Shown: one piece after another, positions 41,001 to 50,904 of the stretch
Layout: each line of letters starts with the position of its first letter
Numbering within the stretch: position 1 is the first letter of the stretch
Assembly: GCF_000004075.3 (NCBI RefSeq)
Contig: NC_026659.2
Location: forward strand, 30,088,272 to 30,152,271
Source: Cucumis sativus
Lineage: Eukaryota > Streptophyta > Magnoliopsida > Cucurbitales > Cucurbitaceae
Length of the DNA: 64,000 nt
Direction of reading: 5' to 3'
Notes under the pieces: model-generated
The model's input: only the letters and a program-made list of their open reading frames with translations
Database searches by the model: none
Told to the model about the DNA's origin: nothing
Translations under genes and position numbers: made by a program

Positions 41001-43676
41001 AGCTGAAGAGATTATTTTTCAAAATTAATCATAATTGTTGGCTTATTAACCATCATTAGTGAATCTTTACCACACAATTGAAGAAGGTAAAGCATTAGTT
41101 GAAAGGGCAGCACGTTTTAAATGTGTTAAACGTTTACAGTTTCAATTAAGGGAATTTCAAGCACTGTTTCGCTAGAGGTACCCAGGTCATTGTCAAACCT
41201 TCAGGTCCTGTGACTTTGTTCAAGATGGATGGAATAAAAAAGGAAGGGGTAAGGAAGCACCTGTCTTCAGCCAGCGGTCGTTTCTTCCCTTTCTTCTCAC
41301 CATTAACTCCGTTTGAGGCACCCTATAAAGATCACCATCGGTCATTAATTTGATCAAACAAACAATTGGAATCATTATTTTGATAGAAATAACAGTTACC
41401 GAGCCATCCTTCCACTTGATTGTTGTTCCAGTAATTTTAATTGCCCCATCTTCAAAGAATGTATATGTCTTCTCTAGCTTTCTATCTTCAAAATAAGGGT
41501 TCTCATTGAAACTCTGTAATTTTAAGGAGTTCAGTGACAGATCATTATCACATTCTGCAATTGAAGGAAGATACCAAATAGGCCAAAAAAAGTAGCATAT
41601 GAATGATGAAAATGGGCAGACACATTATAAATCAAACAAGTTAGCTGAAGCTTACAAACATGATGGAATAGCCCATCTTTACATCCTTTTGATCCTCCAC
41701 TCCAAGAGAATCTAAATGCCTAAAGATCTGTGTCAAGAATAAGAGACCAACAGACAAATGTTAAGAGTACATACTTGCACACATTTTATTAGTACAACAT
41801 CAAAAGTCTCTTTAAATTAGGATTTCAATGTAAATTGAGTATAAAAAACTTGCAGAAATATCGATTTTTCATTCAACCCACAATTAGAAATCAAATAGAT
41901 TAAAGCAAAATACCTTCTGATCTTCTTCAGTCAAAAGATCACAAAGTGCAGGATGACTCAAGAACTGCAAAAATCAAGCATTGGTCATGTACATCAAAGG
42001 GGTAAAGAAAAGTAAACAAATTATAATAAATAGTTGCACAAATAAAATGCCAATAATAAACAGAGCACTAACAGCAGTTAACCAAAAGTCTGGAATAGTT
42101 TTGATAACTTCATTCCGTTTCACATAGACAGGCTGCCTTATCTCATTATATTTCTGTTCAACTTCCAAAACTTTGTCACCTGCTTCTTCATTAACCTGTG
42201 GGATGCCAAAGGATCAAGGCTAAGTACAAGTCTACTTATTAGATATTGAGTAGAATGATGTATAAGAAATTGCATTAAATCAAATATTGGCAGAACATGG
42301 CCATGGTGATGAATATCTAGTACAAATTGCCTACCAAGTCCTAGATTTATACTCATTTTTAGATGCCTAGAACAAGAACTCAGATCATTTGACCCAATAA
42401 TGAACTCCTTAAAATCTTGAATGGAAAAGAACTTCTATTGAACTTGGGAATCATATAAATCATTTGTTCAGCATAAAAGATAAAAAAAAATTGCCAAAAG
42501 GAAAATTCTAGCTATGTAATAAAGAAAAAACTAAAACCTCATACCACTCCTTCACAAAACAAAAACAAAAAAACAAGGTGGGACAGGGTAAACCTACTTA
42601 CGAACATTGCAAACATCATACGACTGAAATAAAGATGTGTCTCACAGTGTTTTAGAAAGACCACTGAGTCGTGTGCCTAGGCATGCTTAGGTCCAAGGTC
42701 GGGCCTCTGCACATCACTTCAAAAGGCGAGGCTTCCTTACCCCACTTGAGGCGCAAGCATTAGAACCTGTGAGGCATGCTTTAGAGCCTTGAGTCTAACT
42801 CGCTGCCCCTCTTTTAAATAAAAATCTAATTTTTAAGAAAGAAACGCATGAAAATTCTTTCATTTTCAAATAGGAATGGGTATCTAATTATTTTAAGCCT
42901 TTCGTCACCTTATTATTTACCAGTACGAATCTCCGTCATATATATATATAACTTTTTACATTTTCTTTTGCAAACCTCATAATAAGAATTTAAAAAAACC
43001 ACACTTCTTTTCTCTCGTGACTTCCTTGAGCTTTAAAAGACTGAGAGATACATTCTAACTACAAATGCTAGTAAAAAAGAAACAAAATTATTTTCCTTCC
43101 AAAACAAATTAGTTGCCCATGACAATGGGCATCCCTAATTAACATAAAAGCATCAAATTGTAGGATAAAGACCTATAGAATTGTTCAAATGAATCATAAC
43201 CTAACACTTTCTGCTCAGAGAATTTAGATTAAGACTTGACACGTTATAAAAACCAGGACTGGCGTCAATTTAACACAAGTACAGTTCAGACCGCCTAAAC
43301 CACCCTCATTCCAAACAAGAATCATAAACCAAGAAAACTAGCCCTAATCGCACAATTCCATCCGTATGGTAATAATAATTTTTTTTTTTTTTTTTAAAAA
43401 AAAAGAAGCTAAAGAAGCAAGGTGGAAAAAAAACATCTACCTAACATAATTGAGCTAACATGAAAGTTGATGTAGAGAATTAAAGTGGAGAAAACGCAAA
43501 TTTAGAATGATAGGATAGGAGAAAAATGGATGCAGAAAGTAAAGGGAGAGAGAGAGGGTGACCTTCTCGAGTTCGTCTTGAACCTCCTGTAACTTCTCGA
43601 TGAAATGGACAAGCTCGACGTCAATGTGGTCAGGTTCGTCGGAGGGCTTGGATTTTTTAGGCTTATCGGCGACCAT
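38058..43676 (-). CDS. NRP1: NAP1-related protein (SET/NRP-type histone chaperone), 10 exons, 244 aa
   Basis: Exons on the minus strand: 43676-43563, 42195-42073, 41964-41914, 41727-41656, 41513-41400, 41322-41261, 39847-39790, 39666-39610, 38446-38402, 38096-38058. All junctions are GT..AG and phases join to 735 nt. The protein opens with MVADKPKK, then a long N-terminal helix (about 20-75) that forms the dimerisation backbone in this family. The NAP core follows, with [18 protein letters not shown], the [16 protein letters not shown] strand region and [11 protein letters not shown]. It ends in an acidic tail ([15 protein letters not shown]..). This order matches Arabidopsis NRP1/NRP2 (about 256 aa), nuclear H2A/H2B chaperones involved in nucleosome handling, root growth and heat response. 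NRP1 and NRP2 cannot be told apart here, so the symbol is at family level. The acidic tail is split between two very small exons (45 and 39 nt). Confidence 0.93.
42640..42810. repeat. GC-rich insert in NRP intron 1, candidate transposon fragment
   Basis: Within an AT-rich intron, about 170 bp have markedly higher GC and recurrent short phrases: GTGCCTAGGCATGC, AAGGCGAGGC, GAGGCGCAAGC and GAGGCATGC. Such AGGCG-rich pieces occur in plant introns as non-autonomous DNA-element remnants. Termini and target duplications were not resolved, so the class is open. Confidence 0.35.
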
Positions 43677-44888
43677 TTTAGAGGCGGAAACCTAGTTTTG
43701 GGAGGGAAAAGACGGTAAGTTGAAAGAGAAAGCGAAGGGAATATAAATATGTTTAGTTTTTCGGGGGGAAAAAGAGAAAAAAAAGAAAAAGAAACTGAAA
43801 TGGGCTTAACGAGGAAACGGTAGTTGCTCTCTCTCTCTCTCTCTATTCGTACGCACCAACGATGAACACACTATCTTAAGTCACAATCACTTATCCTCCA
43901 ACTAAGCTAACATTTTGCTTATATCACTTACTCCATTCAACATTCAATCTTCATCAAACATAAATCCTTCCTAAAATCTCAATTTTTATTTTTTAATTTG
44001 TATATTCTTCCCCTTTCTCTGCCCATATATATTTGTTTTATATACTATCTTAGAAATTTATGTGTAGGGCCTGAATTGTTGTCACTAAATTCTTAACAAT
44101 TTACAAGTGTCGATTTAGAAATTGATTTAGAAATTAAAAATGTTTCTTAACTTTATATCTAATCAGTTCATAATCTCAAATTATATCTTAAAATTTTGAG
44201 CTCTTAAAATGGTGACTATGTATCAATTTAAATCATAAATTTTTATAATTGTATCAATTTACAATCTTGAAGATAAAAAATTGTATTAATTATTACTTGG
44301 TTTAGAGATAATTGTTTTAATTACACTCATAAACTATCTTATTAAGTAAATTAATTTAAACACGTAACTAATATTATCTCTGAAATGATCAAGGCTTAGT
44401 CAAAGTAGGACAAGTTTGATATCTACCAATATTTAGGGTAAGGAGTGAGGTTCTAAGCACTACAACGTTGCTCAACGTAACGAACCAATAAGACATAAAA
44501 TTATTTCCAAAACAAGGAAGATATATGAAGTAAATAAGCAATAGTACAGAAGCACATATTGACTTTCATCTTTACGTAACATTTACATCAAATTCTATCA
44601 AAACCCAATATTTGATTCTTCCCATCTCTCCCATTACCAACAAGGCATCAAGTTGAAAAGTTGAATCCACCCCATGAGAACTCACCACATTTCATGCTTG
44701 CAGTTGCTGTTATAATATGAAATATGCAACTCAAAACAAACAATTTTCATGGAAAGCTTTGATTTTATACTAAAAGATCACTCATTTTACACCGTGCTTC
44801 GCTTCACTTCCATTGCTCCTCTTAATCTTCTTCTCCATTTGATTTCAAGTAGAACGTCCAAATGGTTAGTGTGTTATTAGCAAGGTTT
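43677..44888. other. Intergenic between NRP and DEG8
   Basis: Contains the NRP promoter and the 3' flank of DEG8, both minus-strand genes. A (CT)n tract (43827-43844) lies about 150 bp upstream of the NRP start codon, and ATATAAATATG (43740-43750, plus-strand reading) is a TATA-like candidate. The rest is AT-rich with nothing recognisable. Confidence 0.5.
43827..43844. repeat. (CT)n tract in the NRP promoter
   Basis: Nine CT dinucleotides on the plus strand, which is (GA)n on the NRP coding strand. GA/CT tracts are common core-promoter features in plants. Confidence 0.85.
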
Positions 44889-47800
44889 CTACTGACTTTC
44901 TTCTAATATCAACGGCAGCTCCAGACTTTGCCCTCCTCTCTTTATCTTTAAAATAACTTTGTCTCCTGCATTGTACTCATCCATTAACTTGTACAGTTCT
45001 GCTTTATTTTTTACCTGTAAACAGACGAGAAAACCATATATATCCTCAACAAACAATGGGAACTTTCTTGAATACTGTGGAGGGAATGTTCATGCTATTA
45101 TACAGAAATGTTCTCCTCGTTTAAGGCAGCAGCTGGAAATGCAACATTTTCTGGGAAAGAAAGGAAGGGCTTACTGGTTTATTATCGATGGCAGCGATGA
45201 TATCCCCAAGCACTATATTGCCTGCAAAACCTCTGGTGGTGGGCAATAGTCCGGCTTTGGCTGCAGGACTATTTGCAGGAACCTAAGGAGTCAAAGTTAT
45301 AAATAACGTCAAATTGAATTACTTGATGCATGCTAGAAGGAAAGGAACAAAAATGAAGAAGATGGAATTAGTCTTGGGAGAGTCTACCTGCAGAATTAGA
45401 GCTCCATCACGAACGTTGAGTTGATTTGTAATTAGATCAGGAGCGAAATCTACATTTATGCCAGCTCGCACGACCTGTATGAAAACCCAGAATGCTAGTA
45501 ATGAATGGTTTGAAAGCCTCACAATCTTTGTATAGTAATAAAATTAATCTTTTAAGTTAAATTATAAGTTTAGATTTGAAAACTTTCAATGTTATATCTA
45601 ATTGGTCCCTCAACTTAGAAAAAAAAGGTCTAACAAGTTCCTAAACTTTTAGTTTTATGTCTAATAAGGCTCCAAGTTTTTAATAGGTTTTTGACCTAAT
45701 CAACATTTTTTAAGAATCCACAGATCCAAACAGAGAAAAAAATTGAGAGTTGAATGTCTTATTAGATAAAAACTTCAATTTGCAAGTTTAGAGACTCGTT
45801 AGAAACATTTTAAAGTCTAAGAACTTATTAGATACAAGCAATAAATTTTTAAGTTCTAAACTTCAATTTAACCATAATCTTACACCTTAATTCACTAGAA
45901 ACCAAGATCACTTACTCTACCAAATTGGATCAACTGAGGTACAATCTTGACTACGGTTGAAGATGGGATTGCAAAACCAACACCAGCTGATATTCCTGTA
46001 AACATAATAGTACAGACTGATGTTAATCACATTCCAATTTTCTGTCGTTGAAGAGTAGAACGAGGTTAGGTAAATGTGAAAATCATATCAGCTATCCCGT
46101 CATTACAGTGAGGATTGTTGAACTGAGCATTGATGGAGAATTGGCACTTGACGGGAGAAGGATGGACATTACCTGTTTGAGTAAAAATAGCAGTATTGAT
46201 ACCAATTAAGTTCCCTTTCGAATCAAGTAGAGGACCTCCACTGTCAAAGATACAGGAAAACATGAGCTCCTAGATGTCAAAATTAAATATATGAGGTGGT
46301 AAGTAACAGATTCAGCAATCAAAGAAAGGGATAAAAAGACAATATTTGCCTGAAGAAAGAATGAATGTGGAAGAATCCATTTCGGAATGAAATTAAACCG
46401 ACCTATTCCCAGGATTGATAGCTGCATCTGTTTGGATTCCACCACCAATGGTGACACCAGTCTGACTAAAAATGTCACGATTTAGGCCACTAATGACTCC
46501 AACTGTGAGAGTATGATCAAAACCAAAAGGATTTCCAATTGCCAAACACTGTTGCCCTACTTTAAGAGAAGATGACTGTCCCACCTTGATTGGTCTCAAT
46601 AAATCGTTCGAGGCATCTACCTGCAAGGACCAAAGATTATCTCATTTTTTGTTAGACTTTTGACGGCAAGCAATAGTCTTCGAAGTCCACAACCAGTTAT
46701 AAAAATTTGTTGAGGGGAATAACAATGATAATCATGCATGCTTGAACTAATCTAAACTCATGCATCGGCTGTTCACATTAGAACTAGTAAATCTAAAATG
46801 CAAACAAACCGATGTCAGGATAAGAAATGGGTTTAATTCCATTAAAAGAAGAGTACTCAGCCCAAACTTGAGAGCAGATAAAATACTCATCCAAAAGTGA
46901 AAAATTTTCGATAAACTATAAAGCATAGGAATTTAAAGTTGACAAGCATTACCTTTAAAACAGCTAGATCCTTTGTGCGGTCTGCACCAATAAGCTTTCC
47001 TTCAAAATTCTTCTGTATCCTATTCAAAGATTTAGAAATTTGAGGAAACAGATACACGTTGTTTAGCACAGTAGTATACTGATCTAGCTTCAAGTGTCCT
47101 CACCCATCAGACGCTAAAATATTAACTCGTGCAACAACCTGCCCAGCGCTTGGATTTCTTGCAAGGGCACTAGCAATTACTGTTTAGTAATAAAAACCAA
47201 AGGCTATGAGGAAATGTTGCACTCCTTTTAGAATGACAGTATAAAGTACAATAGGTGAAATACCATAATTTGGTAAAACTACATTGCAAGATTCAGATGA
47301 TCCTTGTTGAAGTCATTCAATATGTAATTGTTTTTAGTTGTGTGTGGAAAGTCAGACCATTTCACTGGGTTGTTAAGAACACTCACCATGATAGTTTGTT
47401 ACAATATGTCCTTGATCGTCCCAGACTACTCCAGACCCATTTCCTTCAGGAATCTACGAATAATGTTTAGGGTCATTATGAAGAATATAAAAAAAGGAGA
47501 ATAATAGATGGCTTGGGATATGCCAATTTGTAATGTGTCGAAGTTGCTAATACAACGTTAACCATTGTTTCATTGCTGATTACCTCAACCATACCAGTTA
47601 CATTGAGTTGAGGACGCAAAGTCACGTCAAAAATGTTGACAACAGAGTATGTATTCTTTTCAAATAATTGGGCAATCCTTTCCTGTCAATCACATATTTC
47701 TCATTCACACGCCATGATAAATAACAACAATGTAATAAAGTTCCAAAATGAATCAAAGTAGAAAGAAAGCGAATATAAATATCAAGTGAAAAGAAAGAAC

Positions 47801-48739
47801 CTCTGTAGGAAAAAGGGATCCAGAAGGTGAAATAGTGGGAGTTACTTCATCTATGGTCACAGATGGATCGCCCAAAGCTTGAGCTGTAAATACACTACAC
47901 AGCTTGGTTATAAATAAGTTGTTTTTTTCATAAAAGTATAACTCAAAGTATAAACAGCCATATAACTCTGTACAAGTTGCTGTAAATTAACAACTATGCT
48001 TCTTAGAACCCTCAGATAAAAAATTTGCACATTTCAAGTTGAGAGGGAAGATTTGTTCATGCTGTCAGTTTCCAAACTTAACAAGTTTGCTATTTAACCA
48101 CAACATTTCATTTCCACACACAAAAATGACAAATGTAAGCGTTAGTCGCCACGACATTCCATCTTTGACATAAAAAATAACAATGACAAGTTGAGACCAG
48201 TATAGAATAACTAAATACGAGTTCACTTAACAGAGGATAAACCTGAAACTCTAGGAAAGTAGTCGAGTACCTGGAAGGATAAGGCCACAAACTCAGGGAC
48301 AAACTAACAAATAACGTCCGCCGAGTCGTGAAAAGAAATTTTCTGTTCACTACAGAACCAAGATCCCCAGAGTCGTCATCAGCCCTCCTGAATAATAATC
48401 AGCTAAATGAATTACAGAACTTCCCACAAAGTTCAAAACCAACAACCAACAACAAAACTTAAAGCTAAAACACCTATAAGCATACCAATGGCTAAAAGAT
48501 GGACAGAAAAAATGGATCAAACGATGCAATAGCACAAAGTAAAAAGGAGAGAAAAACAACCTTTGAATGAAAATGGATTCTGAAGTGCTGGGACTTGAAG
48601 TAGAAGGCTGAGAAGAAGAGCATACAGATGAGACACCATCAAAGCACAGTTCTCTCCTTCCCAACATTTGGGCCGAAGTCGAGACACCCGATTTTGCCAT
48701 CATTCGCAGTTGCGGAGCATTGCATGCCAGAACATGCAT
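44889..48739 (-). CDS. DEGP8: Deg8-type thylakoid-lumen serine protease (protease Do-like 8), 13 exons, about 473 aa
   Basis: Exons on the minus strand: 48739-48561, 48387-48243, 47902-47801 (5' edge uncertain), 47682-47584, 47453-47387, 47179-47104, 47019-46953, 46620-46403, 46240-46173, 45995-45916, 45474-45388, 45282-45175, 45014-44889. From exon 4 onward all phases fit. The trypsin-like domain has TNYH (His about 197), KDLAVLK (Asp about 240) and GNSGGPLL (Ser about 318), a complete catalytic triad. A single PDZ domain follows, including FAGNIVLGDII and the RGGQSLELPL end. The PDZ domain excludes DEG5. The QKNFEGKLIGADR segment fits DEG8 rather than DEG1. In Arabidopsis, DEG8 pairs with DEG5 in the lumen and cleaves damaged photosystem II D1 protein. 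The N-terminus is Ser-rich, like a plastid transit peptide, then TTRRTLFVSLSLSLW, like a lumen-targeting signal, with an AQA|L cleavage-like site in exon 3. Confidence 0.92.
45556..45872. mobile_element. MITE-like element in DEG8 intron 10
   Basis: Ends are imperfect inverted repeats of about 50 bp: the left reads GTTAAATTATAAGTTTAGA, and the reverse complement of the right reads GGTTAAATTGAAGTTTAGA, with matching ATCTAAT(T/A) phrases further in. The interior repeats GTCTAATA/TTATTAGA phrases. It carries no coding capacity, which suggests a miniature inverted-repeat element. Superfamily and target duplication are not determined. Confidence 0.55.
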
Positions 48740-49100
48740 TTCTAAGACCTAAATTTAGAAGTAACATAAAGCAAATTTCAAAACCAAACAAATACACAAA
48801 ATCTAGCATTGTAACGTAACAAGACTAATTTCCAAATACCCAGACGATTACTCACTTATAATTCGCCATTGAATTAATAAAGAAGCAAAAGGGGTAATTT
48901 TAAATAACCCCATTAATACTAATCACTAACCTGAAGATAAATTCTCAACAGATTCAGCAAACTGAGAGAGGCGATAACATGAAATGTTACCCAAAACCCA
49001 ATAAAGAGAAAAGAGATTAGAGAGCGAATGGGCAGTGGGTTTTTGAGATACAGTGAGTATATCAATTATACATCATCTTCTCCATCCATGGAAGCTCTAT
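48740..49100 (-). promoter_or_regulatory. DEG8 5' UTR with probable intron and a short upstream ORF
   Basis: On the minus strand, a donor CTTCAG|GTTAGTG (exon edge 48931) and acceptor AAATTTAG|GTCTTAG (exon edge 48748) define a likely 5'-UTR intron just before the start codon. The upstream leader holds an ATG at about 48988 opening an 8-codon frame that ends in TGA before the donor. This could dampen translation. Transcription start is not determined. Confidence 0.5.
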
Positions 49101-49942
49101 GGAAGTGTGAAGCTTACATGCTCCATAACCAACCACCAAGGATTAACCAATTCTCTTCTCTTAATAAAAAAAAAAAGAAAAAAAGAAAAAAAGAAAAAAG
49201 GGAATTGTCTTTGCGTTGGGGACTGTGGGTTTATTGAAAATATTGGTTGAGAACTTGAGATAAGTTTTAGAGGAGTGAGAGCATTGAGCATAGTACATTG
49301 GTGAAAAAAGGATATTTGGAAGTGTTGAATAGTTGGAATTGAAGATTGGTACCTTATGTTATGACAAAACCATTATGTAAATTTACTTCATTCCACAATT
49401 ATACAAACATTTGGGCCATTATGTACTGCTTTTATTACAATCCCTATTGCCATTTCCCTTCAAAGCTAATTTAACCTTATTTTCATACTACATACACTAG
49501 ACAAACGTAACTTTAGAATTATGGACACCTATTAAACATTTTTTTTTTAAAAAAAACATGAGTACACCACAAAAATTGAGTTATTTTATTTTATTTTATT
49601 TTTAATACAATCAAAGTTTGAAGGATGGATGTTTAAATATCTATTAAATAAGAATTTCCAAGAAAAATACTATGAATTTTTATATAAAAAAATAACTTTA
49701 GACTAATTTTAAGATTTATTGAAAACATAATAACTAAAATGATAGTTTTTGGAATAAAAATAAGTTAAATATTTTATCTAGAAACAAGACTCCATGTTAT
49801 TTATTTTTAAACTGTCTCAAAGCAAGTTTAACAATTGGAAATTAGTCTTAGGAGGAAGAGTAGCTTCAACTAAATGACTTTAACTTAGGCCTAAAAGTAT
49901 ACATTAAATAGTTATAATCTTTGGAAATTATTATATCAATTG
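49101..49942. other. Intergenic between DEG8 and tRNA-Leu
   Basis: AT-rich, with an A-rich AAAAAAG-type repeat at about 49168-49200. No gene is seen. Confidence 0.5.
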
Positions 49943-50023
49943 GTCAAGATGGCCGAGTTGGTCTAAGGCGCCAGTTTCAGGTACTGGTCCGAAAGGGCAT
50001 GGGTTCGAATCCCATTCTTGACA
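49943..50023 (+). tRNA. trnL-CAG: tRNA-Leu (anticodon CAG)
   Basis: 81-nt type II cloverleaf without intron. The acceptor stem GTCAAGA pairs with TCTTGAC, and A is the discriminator base. The anticodon stem CCAGT/ACTGG closes the loop TTCAGGT, giving anticodon CAG (reads CUG). A short variable arm, as in Leu tRNAs, is followed by the T arm ATGGG-TTCGAAT-CCCAT with the internal B box GGTTCGAATCC. A T-rich Pol III terminator (TTTCCTTTTTCTTTTT) begins within about 10 bp downstream. Confidence 0.97.
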
Positions 50024-50904
50024 TTCATTTCCTTTTTCTTTTTGAGTTATTTACCTTTTAACTCAATAATATATATTTTAATTGTTAATTTCCATTTTAT
50101 TTTTTAAAAATTGGATCGATAAAAATTGAATCTCAAACTTATATCAGTTTTCATTTTCAAGAGTCTACGAATATAAGTGGTATAGACAACTTTGATATCA
50201 TAAATGTAAATAGATTGCAAAATTTATTAATAGCAATAAAATAAGCTTTCGTAAATTAAATTTAATTTAACACTTAAACTTTTAATTAATTGAGTTTACT
50301 TAAGTTTATAGATGTTAAGAGTATCTACTAAATTAACCATAAATGAAGGTGTAATGCATTTTTCGTGCAACCTAAGGATTTTTTGCCCTATTCGAAATGA
50401 GCCCACATGCTAAGTAAATATGTTTAATAGAAATCAAGCATAAACATTACTTCATATTAAACTCAAAAAGTAAAAGGGGACAAAAACGAATATTAATTTC
50501 ATATAGCTAATTCCTATGAGGTTAGGTTGAACAAACAAAATTCTTACAAAATCAACAATTAAACAATATGAATAATGTAAAAATCTTCCAGTGTTAACTA
50601 CGTTCATAGACAGAAGGAGAACAAATATTATTAGTATGTAAAAAACATAAATTACTATCAATACTCAATTAAGAAAAACTTTTGGGGGCGTTGCCTCCTA
50701 ATTCTGTCTAAAGCGAGTCACTCCTTCAGATTGCTAAGTCGTTCTAGGTTATTTATAACATCGCAAGAGAAATTTAAGGCATTCCAACGAAAATTTACCC
50801 TTTTAAGTTTTTATTACTTTCTCTTGAAGCCAATTTTCTTTTTACAATTCAAACATAAATGCCATGAACTTGAATTTATTGATAAAAAAAAACAAAACAA
50901 AAAA
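50024..50904. other. Intergenic between tRNA-Leu and the DUF1666 gene
   Basis: About 0.9 kb, AT-rich. The right part is likely the 3' UTR of the DUF1666 gene (minus strand). A slightly GC-richer patch at 50690-50760 is unexplained. Confidence 0.45.
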
